A stretch of 64,000 nucleotides of DNA from Candidatus Altimarinota bacterium (lineage in GTDB: Bacteria > Patescibacteriota > Gracilibacteria > BD1-5 > UBA6164): assembly GCA_025210615.1 (NCBI GenBank), contig JAOARJ010000002.1, forward strand, positions 186,001-250,000, in the 5' to 3' direction. The position numbers and the translations under genes were made by a program. Below, piece after piece: positions 53,618-64,000 of the stretch (position 1 is the first letter of the stretch; each line of letters opens with the position of its first letter). The notes beneath the pieces are model-generated. The model had not been told where the DNA came from. It saw nothing but the letters and a program-made list of their open reading frames with translations, and searched no databases.

Positions 53618-56059
53618 TTATTTATCTTCTATTTTTTCTGTATGTTTAACATTTTTAGGTATTTTATAATATTCAAATAAAAATGTTGCTATTCTATTAA
53701 AAATATGCGCCGAAGTCGCTCAACCAAATTCACTCGTTCTCGGGCGGTCTAACTTCACAAGTATTACAAATTTTGGGTCATCAGCTGGTGCATATCAAGC
53801 AAAAGAACCTATTGTTGTCGCTGGTCATTCCTCATATTTTCATTTTTTTACATAACCTGCTGTTCAAGTTTTTCAAGCCACTAAATATCCTTCTACTTTA
53901 CCATTACTTGCCACTCAGTTTTCTACTCAATCAACAAGCATTTCTGTAATAGTTTTTGAAGTTTCTTCGCTTATCACTCTCTTTTCTGGTATAATATTAT
54001 TTTTTACAACTTTTCAATTAGCAAAACGAATTTCCTTTACAATAGTCGGTTTCATTCTTATTCAAGAATTTGCCATCGTAGCATAAGCAGTCGCTACTTT
54101 AATAGGAGTTGTAACCATTCAACGACCAAAAGATGTCGTAAATAATTTCGCTCTAGACCAAGTTTCAAATGGTTCAACGCGACTAAAAACTTCTCAATCT
54201 AAGGTTATTCAGGATATATTACCAAAGCCGAAATCTAGCAAATAATCATGAATTAAAGATTTTCAAACTCTTTGTATCATTTCAATCATTCAGGTATTAC
54301 AAGAATAATTTAAAGCATGTTGAAAAGTTTGACTAGGTCATTTACATTTACTAGATACATTCGTAATTTTAAATTGGTCAATCATCGCATATCATTTATC
54401 ACGATAAGTATCAAATCTATGTAAATCTCCTGAATCTAATCACATTGCTACAATAATTGGTTTAAAAATCGAACCTGGTTCATAAAGCTCACTTATCGCA
54501 TCATTTTTATAAACTGCTGGCCCAAAATCATTTTTATATTTATATTTCACAACTGCGCTATTCAATCTTTCATCATCCGTCGCTTCCCTTAATAAAAGCG
54601 TCTTTCACTTATAAAAATATTTTTCTCACTCTATCTTATCCTGTATCAAAATAGGAATTCAAAGTAAATCTACTTCAGGATTTTGATATTTATTAAAATC
54701 TACTTTTTCAATTTCATAAACATCTCAGAAATTATTCGGATCATAAGTCGGATAATCCGCCATTGCTATAAGTTCTCAAGTCTTTGGATTCATTACAATC
54801 GCTGTTCATTTATTCGCCCTAAATTCTTTTACTCACTCCTCTAATAATCTTTCAACCTCATTTTGAATATTTCTATCAATAGTCAAAACAACACTCGCTC
54901 AGTCAATTCATACAGCCGTTTCTTCTATATCAGCAGGATTTATAATAACTCAAGAAGTCGCTCTTTTATAGTTTATTTTTCATTTTTGCCCATTTAAAAT
55001 ATCATTATAATATGCTTCAATTCAATAACGACCAACTCTTCAATTATCCAAGAATCATAAAACTTGTCCTGCTAAATTTTTTTCAGGATAGAATCTTGTT
55101 TGATGTGGCTCTAAAATTATAAAATTAGAAAACGCTTCCTCCTTATTTATTATTCATTTTATTATAGCGTCTTTCTCTTTTTTTATTTTTTCTTGCAGAT
55201 AATCACTCGCTCAAATTGATAATTTACTAAAAATTTTCACATATTTTAAATCTCTTTTTCTAAGTGCTTTTTTTATATTATCTATTTTTTCTTTTTTTAA
55301 TTTTCACAACTCTTCTTGTGATAATTGCTTAACTTCTCAAGTTTTTTCATCTATAATATCATCATCAATAAAGAATTTTTCTATTTTATTGGCGACAAAA
55401 TTAGCGTCTTCTATTTCCTCAGGATTAGCATACAAATTATCTTGAAATAAATAAAGTCATCTAAGAGATATTTTATCAAGTTCAAATTTTTCATCATCAT
55501 TAAGCTCTGTTCTAAGTAAAACAGAAGTAACCTTGTCTCTACTTATTTGATCATTAATTTTACTTTTTATAATACTTTTAACTTTACTTTGACTTGTATT
55601 AAAATTTTCTATTTTTGGAACTTTCAAAAATACAAGCATATTATCATAACACTGCTTACGTCTTTTATTTTTACAAGTTTCATTATACACTAAATCAGTT
55701 AATACACTTGCTAGTTTTCATTTACTTCAAGCCACACTAGGGTCAACTGCTAAATCATTTAAATCTACACTTGTAGCCAAAATTTTCCCTCTCTCATTAT
55801 CACTATAAATACTTCATCTATTTACATCAATAACGTTTTCTGAAATTTGTTGATTTTCCGCCATTTGAACGTATTTACTATGATTCAAAACAGTATAACT
55901 AAACGTCTTAAAAACTATCGCAAATGCAAAAATACAAAAAAATCAAATAACATAATAAATTCTTGGAAAAACATCAAAAAGTTTAAAAAATTTCTCCAAA
56001 ATGTTATCATTTTTATTAAATGCTTGTCTTATTTTATGTTGAAGCCTAAATTTATTCAT
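53618..56059 (-). CDS. Class B penicillin-binding protein (FtsI/PBP2-like)
   Basis: 813 residues, longer than usual. Cytoplasmic start, a transmembrane helix at about 42-65, a PBP dimer domain extended by a Lys-rich insertion (about 95-330), then the transpeptidase: SxxK 'YEPGSIFKPIIV' (Ser about 523), SxN 'NYSCNTGMIEMIQ' (about 580) and KTG 'VAGKTGTAGYVKK' (about 730). It cross-links peptidoglycan at septum or wall. Next to MurL-like and UppS genes. Confidence 0.9.
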
Positions 56060-56074
56060 ATTTATTTTTTTAAT

Positions 56075-57421
56075 TTATTTTAAAAATATTTCAGGTATAT
56101 TATGATTTTTTTCGTAAATTTTATATAATTTTTCTTCTAATTTTTTATATTCTTTTTCTGAAATTTTATTATCAATATTTTCTAAAAAATACTTTAAAAT
56201 CACTGGTAATTTTTTATTATTATATTTTTCTAAAGATTTTTTCATAGAAATTATTACTTCTTCATTAGTCCCTACACACTCAAAAGGTTTATGATTTGAT
56301 ACTCACAAAAGCTCTTTAAATAATTCTAGCAAATCTTCTCTTTTATATAAGTCTTCTCAAAATATTTTTATAACTTCTTCTTTATCTAAAAATGGCCTTA
56401 ATATAGAAAAAACAAACGCGCATTTGGGGCAATTATTGCACCATCTATTTTTTAAAGTTTGTTTTTCTTCTAATATTTTAAAATTCGCATTACAACTTGA
56501 AAAAACATCAAAATATTTTTTATTCTTAGCAAAAATTTCAGCAATTTTTACCTCATACATATTTCTGAGTAAAGAAAAATATTCTATCCCCTCGCCTATA
56601 TAATTTTTCTGATAATTTTTAAAATCTAATTCAAATTCCAAACTTTTACTATACTGATGATTAACTTCTATTCATTCCCATTTTAAGTTTCAAAAATTTG
56701 CACTTTTTTCATTACTTAACGCTATAAATTTATAATCATATAAATAACTGCTAGCTAGCAATACAAAGGCAATAATTCAAGTTATTGGCACATGTCAATT
56801 ATAATTTCAAGCCTTATTTAATTCAAATAATTTTTCACTAATTTTTCTTTCTATAAACAGTCTCTTGGCTCAAATTTCTTCCTCGCAAACCCTGTGAATA
56901 TAATAATCTTTTCAAAAAGTAGCAAGAATAAAATCGTCTTTAAAATTATTATTTTTCTTAATTTCTTCGACTGATACTAAACTATCTTTTCCTCATCAAA
57001 TAGGTATAATTACTCTATTTTTTACTTTATAATCTTGCTTTTTAAAATTATTTTCTCACCTAAAATCAAAATTAAGTAAATTATCTGGTTTTATTTTATT
57101 TCTAAATAAAAATTCTCATAATCAATTTAAATAAAACTTTTTCCAAAACTCTTTTTGTTTTTCATCTAAATAATATTTTTCACTAACCAGTTTTTCTGTC
57201 GGATAAGCCTTATAATAACTAATTCAAAGTGCTATAAAAATATTAAATAAAAATACCTGAAATTTTTTATCACTAAAATCATCTCTGATATTTATTTTTT
57301 TATCAAAGATTATTTTTTCTGTAAACACATATTTTTTATCAAAACTATAAGAAAATTCTGCTGTTAAATTATCTTTATTAAAGGCAAAATCTTCAAAATA
57401 AAATTCATTAAATTTTTTCAT
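56075..57421 (-). CDS. murL: MurL-like UDP-MurNAc-L-Ala-L-Glu epimerase
   Basis: 448 residues. A PP-loop 'VIIPIGGGKDSLVSVE' (about 142) and a C-terminal Cys cluster 'RWCNNCPKCAFVFSILRPFL' (about 325) with 'NWHVPITGIIAFVLLASSYLYDYKFIALSNEKSANFGN' match the MurL group, which epimerises L-Glu in the nucleotide precursor as an alternative to glutamate racemase. It lies 15 bases upstream of the PBP gene on the same strand. If right, D-Glu enters the wall by the MurD2/MurL route. MurD itself is outside the window. Confidence 0.75.
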
Positions 57422-57537
57422 TTATACTTAATTATTTTTGCGATATTTTTACTCCTCTTAATTTACTGAAAAACTGGCTTTGGTCAAATTATTTTCACAT
57501 TATTTTTCCATAAAAATTTTTACTAAAAAATAAAAAC

Positions 57538-57565
57538 TTGACTTTAATTAAAAAATAATTATAAA
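57538..57565 (+). promoter_or_regulatory. Candidate promoter for the small plus-strand ORF
   Basis: TTGACT (57538-57543), 16 bases, TATAAA (57560-57565), 30 bases before the ATG at 57596. Confidence 0.4.
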
Positions 57566-57595
57566 TATATAAATCTATTTTTGTAATTTATATTT

Positions 57596-57835
57596 ATGTG
57601 AAATTGAAATCAATATTTGTCTCCTGTAAAATGAAATTGGAGTGAACTAGAATGAAGTTTACCTGATACTATAAATAATTGAGTAATAAGTATTTCTGAA
57701 ATCTGAGAACAAGCTAGTAATATTAGTTGAGGGGTAAATGAAAATCTTAGAAAAGATTATAGTAATCCAGATGTACAAATAAAAACAGCAACAAATTGAA
57801 CTATTGAACTGATAATGAAATTATTGCAATCATAA
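57596..57835 (+). CDS. Short hypothetical protein, possibly truncated
   Basis: 79 residues, MGNGNQYLSPVKGNWSELEG..., with eight UGA glycines. 'GVISISEIGEQASNISGGVN' looks amphipathic. Possibly the N-terminus of a larger secreted or toxin-like protein, since the sequence after its stop holds more broken coding fragments. Confidence 0.45.
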
Positions 57836-57860
57836 ACTCTACTATAAAAAAAGCTATCTT

Positions 57861-58069
57861 ATGAGAAGAAAAAAATTAATGAAAATTATAATTGATAGAG
57901 TTACACCAAAAACAATGGAAGATATAATCAATATTTTATAAAAAATTCTGGTATTAATAATAATCATTATTATGAATTTAATGAATGTTTCGATGATTGT
58001 TTTGATAATGAAGATTTTGTAAACACAATTATTAATATGGGAAATAGCTTACCTATTCAATATGTATAA
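57861..58069 (+). pseudogene. Broken coding fragment
   Basis: MRRKKLMKIIIDRVTPKTME... stops at 57939, then in another frame 'KNSGINNNHYYEFNECFDDC' continues to TAA at 58067. The two halves probably belonged to one acidic protein split by an indel. Confidence 0.35.
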
Positions 58070-58086
58070 GATTTTAAAGAATTAAT

Positions 58087-58113
58087 AAAAGCACTAAATT
58101 AATAGTGCTTTTT
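58087..58113 (+). terminator. Terminator of the small plus-strand genes
   Basis: AAAAGCACTA / TAGTGCTTTTT. It abuts the murA stop on the other strand. Confidence 0.7.
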
Positions 58114-59380
58114 AATTTTCGTCTCATTCTACAATATCTGCTCAAAGTTTTGTTAATTTTTCAAAAATTCAACTATATCATCTCTTTACATAATCAATAT
58201 TCGCGATATAAGTTTCTCATCTGGCAATAAGTCAAGCTATAACCATAGCCGCTCAAGCTCTCAAATCCCAACTTGTAACAGTCGCTCATTTAAGAGGCGT
58301 AGCTCACATTATAATAGCTTCATGAGAATTATTTATTGACATTTTTGAGCCCATTTTTTCTAATTCAACTAAGAAATTTAATCTTCATTCAAACATAACT
58401 TCATGAATTTTTGATACTCATTCAGCTTGTGTCATTAAAACTCAAAATGGTGATTGTAAATCCGTTGGAAATCCTGGAAAAATATTTGTTTGAATATTTA
58501 CATTTTTTATTTCTTTCGCTTTATAAACTCTTAAAATATCATTTCACATATCCATAGTTTTCACTCAAGCTTGATGCAACTTTTCAATAAAAGCATATAA
58601 ATCATCAATTCTAGCATTATGAATATCAATATATTCTTTAGCAGCTAGTGCTCAAATAACCATAAAAGTCCCTGATTCAATATAATCAGATACTATATCA
58701 AATTCAAAATTATCTGTTAATTTTTCAACTCCTTTTACTATAATTGTATGATTATATCTTAGTGAAATATCAGCTCAAGCTTTTCTCAAAAAATCTACTA
58801 AATTCATTACATGTGGTTCTATAGCTGCCATTTTTATAGTAGTAGTTCCTTCTCTAAGAGTATTCGCGACTAATATGTTTTCCGTAGCTGTTACTGAAAA
58901 ACCAGCATTTATTTCCATATCTCCAGAAATAGGTTTACCATCTAGACAAATTCTATTTTCTCATTTACTGATATATTTAAATCAAATTTTGTCAAGCGCA
59001 TTAAGATGCGAATCTACAGGTCTTTTTCAAATACTACATCCTCCTGGATAAGGAATATTTAATTTATGAAAATGGTGAAGAAGTGGTGCCAATAAAAGAA
59101 GTGAAACTCTTACTTTTTTTACTTTTTGTTCATCTAAGTTTTTCAAACTTAAATCACTAGTGTCAATATCTAATACCCCTCTAGCAAAAGTATATTTAGC
59201 TCAAATACTCTCTAAAATTCATAAAAAAGTGTGTACATCTAAAATATCTGGAACATTATTTAATCTTACTTTTCATTTTAAAAGTAAACATGCAGCAATA
59301 ATAGGTAAACTCGCATTTTTTGAACCATTTATTTGTACGCTTCAACTAAGTTCATTTCCTCATACAACCTTTGTTAACAT
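58112..59380 (-). CDS. murA: UDP-N-acetylglucosamine 1-carboxyvinyltransferase
   Basis: 422 residues, full length for the family. 'INGSKNASLPIIAACLL' (Lys/Asn substrate loop), active-site 'YPGGCSIGKRPVDSHLNALDKIG' (Cys about 115, target of fosfomycin), 'TTTIKMAAIEPHVMNLVDFL' and 'FPGFPTDLQSPFGVLMTQAEG'. First committed step of peptidoglycan synthesis. No CGA or CGG codon occurs in the gene. Confidence 0.95.
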
Positions 59381-59410
59381 TGGCTTTTTAAAAGTTAAAA
59401 ATTAATAAAA

Positions 59411-60997
59411 TTATTCTTCCTCTTCAATAGTCTTAATAACCTCTCTAAATCTGAAATATTCTGTAATTCTCAGTCAAGTAAATCTTCAAATCATAAATAA
59501 AACCGGAAGCATAATAATCATAATTTCAGGATAAGCAAGAATAAATGTTTTAATTGCTGGAATACTAAATAATAAATATCAAGCTATCGGCACTATTAAG
59601 GTATTTAACAATGCTCTTCTATATGAAGAAAATTCTTTTGAAACGATAACACTTAGTACCCTTTCTGAAACTACGACAAATAACAATAAATATAGACTAT
59701 CTGTAATATTTAATGCTAATAATTTTGAATCTATTAATAATCACAAAATTATAATAAATAATATTAAGTTTGAAGAAATTAATATCGAAACTTTAGGAGT
59801 ATAAAGCATATTAAACCTTCCTGAAAATTTTAAAATAATTAAATTTAAAATTACTAATCATACAAAAAATCAAAAACTTATTAAAAATCATAATTTTATA
59901 GCAAGAATCATCAAAAACATTGGTGGAATAATTCACATTGTTGATAATCAAACAAGATGCTTGAAAAAGCTAATAAACGCAAGCATAAAAGGAATAAGAA
60001 GTATCACATAAATACTGTCCGTATCAAATCATTTATTTGAAAAAATATTTACAAATTTTGAAATAAATAGAAAATCTGAAATTCAAGTTGTTTTTAATTC
60101 TACATTTCTATAAGCAAGCATTGATTTATCTAGTTTTTCAATAATTTTTTCTAAATTAATTTCATTAGATGTTATTTGAAATCTAGAATTTTCTGGCATA
60201 ATAATTAGTTTATTAATCCAATTTTTATTGGCTAAAAAATTTCATAAATAAGGCGATAAAATGTCTATATTAAAATCAGACATAATAAAGATATTCAATA
60301 TTTCTTGTCTATTTGAAAGCGTTATTTCTCTGTTTATTTTAGACAAAATATCAAAAGAAAAATCTCTATCTCACCAAATCATTAAAAAATCAGATTTATC
60401 TCATTTTTGTTGTCTACATTTATCAAAATTATTCAAAACACTATAAACTTCTAAATCAGATTTTCATAAATATCATAAAACTTCTAAATAAATACCAAAA
60501 GGCTTATAAGAATCAACAAAATTATCTAAAGTATCTTTTTTAATTTGCTTTGAAACAAGAATAGGAATTATTTTTTCATAAGCAAAAATTTCAAAGTTCT
60601 TTGAAAAAACTAAATTTTTATTTTGTCATTCTTTTTTATAAATACTCAGTCAAATTCATTTTGTTCAGATTTTTTCATAAATATTTTTAAAAAATGCTCA
60701 ATTAATTATATCACTTCCATTATTCCATTCAAAAATAAATTCATCGTCAGGGAAAGTATTTTTCAAATCATCACTAAAAGCAGTTAAATCGATTTGAGCC
60801 TCTTCTCATACAAGAAAATGCTTTTTATAGGCAATTCTATAATTTGTAATATAATCAGAAAAACTTAAATTTTCATTATTTTTTTCTACATTGTTATTAA
60901 TAATTTCATCATTTTTATCTGCAAAAGTATTACTATTTATTACAAAACTAAATAAAAGTAGTAAGATTAATCATATTTTTTTCAAATTTTTTAGCAT
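59411..60997 (-). CDS. Exported protein with C-terminal 7TM domain
   Basis: 528 residues: signal peptide ('LKKIGLILLLLFSFVINSNTFAD'), an extracytoplasmic alpha/beta region (about 30-320), then about seven helices (about 325-510) with 'KHLVGLSTMGIIPPMFLMILAIKLGFLISFGFFVGLVILNLIILKFSGRFNMLYTPKVSI'. That resembles the 7TM domain found fused to inactive transglutaminase domains. Thirty bases after its stop lies murA on the same strand. Function unknown. Confidence 0.7.
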
Positions 60998-61006
60998 ATT
61001 TTTATT

Positions 61007-62062
61007 TTAATTATTAATTTCTAATTTATATTTATTATTTTGAACATCAAAAGCATAAATTTCAGAATCTTGTTTTATTAATTTTTTAATTTCAAATTTT
61101 GGCTTTAAAATAACCTTTTTTTCTAAAGAAATCGGATTATAAAATACTATCAAATTTCCAAAGTATAAATTAAAGTCTTTCAATTTTTCACTAGAAGAAG
61201 AGTTTATATATCAGATAAAATTTCAATTCTTCATAACAAAATCATCAAATTTCGTGTTATATTCTAACTTATTATTTTCATTATTCAAAATAAATATTCA
61301 AGTATCGCTAATTATTATAAAATTTCAAAACTCTTCTTCAAATTTTATATAATTTATTTTTGGTTCAAAATTGAAGTTTTTTAATAATTTTTCTCAGACA
61401 ATATAAACGCTACTATTTATTTTAAAATAATAATTATCTTCTTTTCATTCTATTTTATCAAAAATAATTTCACTAGATTCAATATTATTTAAATCAATGT
61501 TTTCAGCATTAAATTCAGCAAGTAGTTTTTTATTTTTTACACTATAATCATAAATTTCTATTTTTTTATCTTCTACTTTTAGTCAAATTATATTATCGTC
61601 ATTTTCTATTTTTGAAGTTAAGTTATTCAAATCTTCTTTGTATTTTAATTTAATTAACTTTATTTTATTACTTATTTTTATTTCAGTATTTTCATTTTCA
61701 TCTTTATTTTCAGGTTTTTCTTCTAATTTTAAAGTAGATAATTTTGATAATTTTATACTTACTTTTTCTATTTTATCTTTAGAAATTATTACATTTTTCT
61801 GATTATCATTATATCACGATTTAGTTATGTTAACCGTAACTTCTCAAACAGGAATTTTTTCTATTTTACATATTTTATTCTCACATACTTTTTGTTTGCT
61901 AAATACTGTTTTTACAGAGGATATTTTTACATTATAATTTTGAGTATTAGAAGTAACGATTAAACTTCATTCAAAGCTAATAAAGAAAAACACTACCATA
62001 AAAAAAATCGCGGCCAATCCTCAAATAAAAAGTAAAAGTGCTATAAGTTTTCTTCAAATCAT
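61007..62062 (-). CDS. Membrane-anchored PEGA-domain protein
   Basis: 351 residues: one N-terminal helix ('ALLLFIGGLAAIFFMVVFFFIS'), then a PEGA-like unit ('TQNYNVKISSVKTVF...KICKIEKIPVGEVTVNITKSGYND') and a long beta-rich extracellular part with repeated short hydrophobic strands, as in beta-propeller-like proteins. Nine bases before the 7TM gene, so probably co-expressed. PEGA domains bind surface components. Confidence 0.65.
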
Positions 62063-62161
62063 ATAATTTTTTAAAGTTTTATTTATTAGATTTTATACAT
62101 TTTTTCAAATAATACAATATAAAATTGAAATAAAATAATTATTAAATATAGAATATTTTTA

Positions 62162-62188
62162 TTGACTTAATATTTTAAACTATATAAT
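62162..62188 (+). promoter_or_regulatory. Candidate lysE promoter
   Basis: TTGACT (62162-62167), 15 bases, TATAAT (62183-62188), 30 bases before the ATG. Confidence 0.45.
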
Positions 62189-62218
62189 TAGTTATATTTA
62201 TAATATTATTCTTTATTT

Positions 62219-62842
62219 ATGGAACAATTTTTATTAGTTATAAGTATTACACTACTCGCTTCAATGAGCCCTTGACCAGATTTTATATTAGTTACAAAAA
62301 ATAATTTATTACATTGATTAAAAGCATGAATTATAACTTCTATTTGAGTAGGATTATGAGTTTTAGTCCATGTAATTTATTGTATAGCTTGATTATGATT
62401 AATAATTTCTAAATCAATATTATTATTTAATATTATAAAAATCGCTTGAGCATTATATTTATTATATTTAGCTTATATGCTAATGAAGAGCAAAAAACAA
62501 GATACTAATTTAGAAATAAAAAATAAAGAAATCCAAAAAAAATCTAATCTAAAATTTTTAACTGAGTGATTCTTATGAAACGCACTAAATCCTAAGGCTA
62601 CAATATTTTTCTTAAGTGTATTTACACAAATTATAGATATAAAAACACCTATAATAACTCAAATGTTATTGTGATTATCAATGATGGGAGTCGTATGAAC
62701 TTGGTTTATTTTATTATCATTTTTATTAAATTTAAAATTTATCAAAAATAAAATATCAAGTATTCAATATATAGTTGAAAAAATTATGTGATGATTACTT
62801 GCTTTTGTTGGAATAAAAATTATTTTAGACACTAGTAATTAA
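62219..62842 (+). CDS. LysE/RhtB-family amino acid exporter
   Basis: 207 residues, six helices. 'ITLLASMSPGPDFILVTKNNLLHGLKAGIITSIGVGLGVLVHV' is the family's diagnostic N-terminus, and 'GFLGNALNPKATIFFLSVFTQII' its central motif. Exports amino acids or homoserine-lactone-like compounds. Confidence 0.92.
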
Positions 62843-62844
62843 AA

Positions 62845-62876
62845 AAATAGCTATTAATTTAGCTATTTTATTTTTA
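62845..62876. terminator. Terminator between lysE and the nitroreductase gene
   Basis: AAATAGCTA / TAGCTATTT then TATTTTT; usable from both sides of the convergent pair. Confidence 0.75.
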
Positions 62877-63506
62877 TAATCTCAATATCATATCATCTTT
62901 ATCATATCTTACTTTTTCTTCTTTTGCATAAAAATCTTTTTCATCTCTATATCAAACAGTAAGCAACACGCAAGGGACTAATCATTTTTCTTTTAACGAG
63001 AAATGCTTTTCTAATAATTCTGGATTAAATCATTCCATAGGGCAAGTATCTAATCACATTGTAGTAGCTGATGTTATCATATTTCAAAGAGCGATATAAA
63101 CTTGCGCTTTTGCCCATGCGTCTAATTCTTGTTTTGTCATTTTAAATAAATAATCAAGCATAACCTGTTTATAATCAGCTAATTCTTCATGAGTTTTTCA
63201 TCTCTTTTTTACTAAATCATCAATATAAGGATTTATAAAATTTTTCTCACTATAATCATCTATTCTACATAAAATAATCGCAAAAGTAGAATTTTGTGTC
63301 TGAGGTTGTCAGAATGCTGCTTTTCTTAATTTTTTCTTGTATTCTAAACTTTCTACAATAACAAATCTCCAAGGTTGAAGTCAAAATGAAGAAGGAGATA
63401 ATAATCAAATTTCAATAAGTTTTTCTTTATCAGCTTCTGATACTATTTTTTCTTTATTGAATAATTTTACAGCGTATCTTTCTTTTAGATTTTTTAGTAT
63501 ATCCAT
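62874..63506 (-). CDS. Nitroreductase-family FMN oxidoreductase
   Basis: 210 residues. 'LKERYAVKLFNKEK' (RRSxR-like FMN start), 'LSPSSFGLQPWRFVIVES', '[29 protein letters not shown]' are standard NfsB/YdgI features. Reduces nitro compounds or quinones with NAD(P)H. Confidence 0.92.
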
Positions 63507-63570
63507 ATTTTTATTTTATTTTTAAATTACGCGAGAGATTATTATATCTCATTTTTTATTTATCGCAAGA

Positions 63571-63600
63571 AAAAATCAGAAATTAATCTGATTTTTATTT
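63571..63600 (-). terminator. Terminator of the CGG-rich gene
   Basis: AAAAATCAGA / TCTGATTTTT followed by a T-run on the minus strand. Confidence 0.75.
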
Positions 63601-64000
63601 TACCCGTATTCTATACATTATATTACTATCTGTTTGAGTTGTTCAAGGACTAAACCGTCACATAGCTAATCACCGTTCTTTTCAAGGACACCGTCCATTT
63701 GGTACGTATCAAGGACTTCATGCTGGACAAGACGTATATCCAGCCCACCAATTTCTTGTCATTCAAGCCCGTTGATATCACAGAGAACATCAATACCGAT
63801 GACAAGAACCAAATAATATACGAGTATAACTTCTAGTTAATCCATTTGCTGTAGGTGTTTTATAATATGTATTACCTGTTCAATACACTGTAAATCCCGT
63901 TGTATTACTTATTGAATTGGTCCGTCAAGGCATCGTTGAATTTTTAGTTTGTTCTAAATATTTATCTGAATAAGAGGTAGGAGCAACCCATCCTGAATAA
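63595..64000 (-). CDS. C-terminal part of a Gly/Tyr/Cys-rich protein with many CGG codons
   Basis: The last about 134 codons of a gene entering from the right. Low-complexity-like features: 'NSISNTTGFTVYGTGNTYYK', 'WWAGYTSCPAGSPGYVPNG', 'FSPGTTQTDSNIMYRIRVK' at the end. Seven CGG codons occur here, more than in all other genes of the window together, with several CGT/AGA as well. If CGG means Trp (Absconditabacterales code, table 38) the protein becomes Trp-rich. Looks like an extracellular or pilin-like adhesin end, but no family is recognised. Confidence 0.55.

Noticed and set aside
1-64000. CRISPR arrays, tRNA genes, rRNA genes, intact insertion sequences
   Set aside because: None found on reading both strands; the only repeats are short dispersed or inverted ones, and the only tRNA-like element is tmRNA.
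1-64000. Reassignment of both CGA and CGG to Trp throughout
   Set aside because: The CGA in the DtxR-like protein falls at a usual Arg, and the codons are too rare here to decide; kept as an open question only.

Overview
The window reads coherently only if UGA is translated as glycine (NCBI table 25). Under the standard code almost every gene breaks into short pieces. With UGA=Gly, long conserved proteins appear whole (DnaA, MurA, MurL-like, a class B PBP, UppS, IspA, SodA, MacAB-type exporter, PepF). That code, the very low GC, the compact genome and the small surface-oriented gene set point to the Patescibacteria/CPR lineages Gracilibacteria (BD1-5) or Absconditabacteria (SR1). All coordinates, products and lengths below use UGA=Gly.

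Layout. 1-2.7 kb: the start of a sodium:solute symporter, an Mrr-type restriction enzyme and a small membrane ORF. 2.1-5.9 kb: a minus-strand operon (SDR, atypical SDR, metallo-hydrolase, methyltransferase, TetR) behind a textbook promoter with a palindromic operator. 6-8.1 kb: a secreted M3 peptidase. 8.3-11.2 kb: a fused methyltransferase-specificity protein with a partner nuclease. 11.4-15.5 kb: a DtxR-like metalloregulator and a heterodimeric IrtAB/YbtPQ-like ABC pair. 15.6-21.7 kb: a two-component system followed by a MacA/MacB-type tripartite exporter. 22.1-27.7 kb: a cluster in which four consecutive genes carry related NTF2-like domains, plus an SDR and a MarR. 28.1-29.9 kb: a MarR-MATE pair with almost no UGA codons, probably a recent import. 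30.3-36.5 kb: a trypsin-like protein lacking the catalytic His, an ABC membrane domain without ATPase, a B12-radical SAM protein and a TetR.

36.6-41.5 kb is the most unusual region. A MuF-like (phage head morphogenesis) protein fused to a type-44-like toxin tail is followed on the same strand by a run of small hydrophobic proteins, two of them frameshifted, and an orphan toxin-like tail paired with its own small membrane protein. A truncated immunity-like gene and a decayed serine recombinase lie next to it. The last codons of the recombinase remnant run into the 3' end of tmRNA, as expected of an integrated element.

41.5-64 kb is mainly core: a zinc-ribbon protein, DUF4012, DnaA, a U32 peptidase, a candidate structured RNA, SodA, then isoprenoid/peptidoglycan genes (IspA, UppS, PBP, MurL-like, MurA), two membrane proteins (7TM type and PEGA type), LysE, a nitroreductase, and the end of a protein unusually rich in CGG codons.

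No CRISPR array, tRNA, rRNA or intact insertion sequence was seen.
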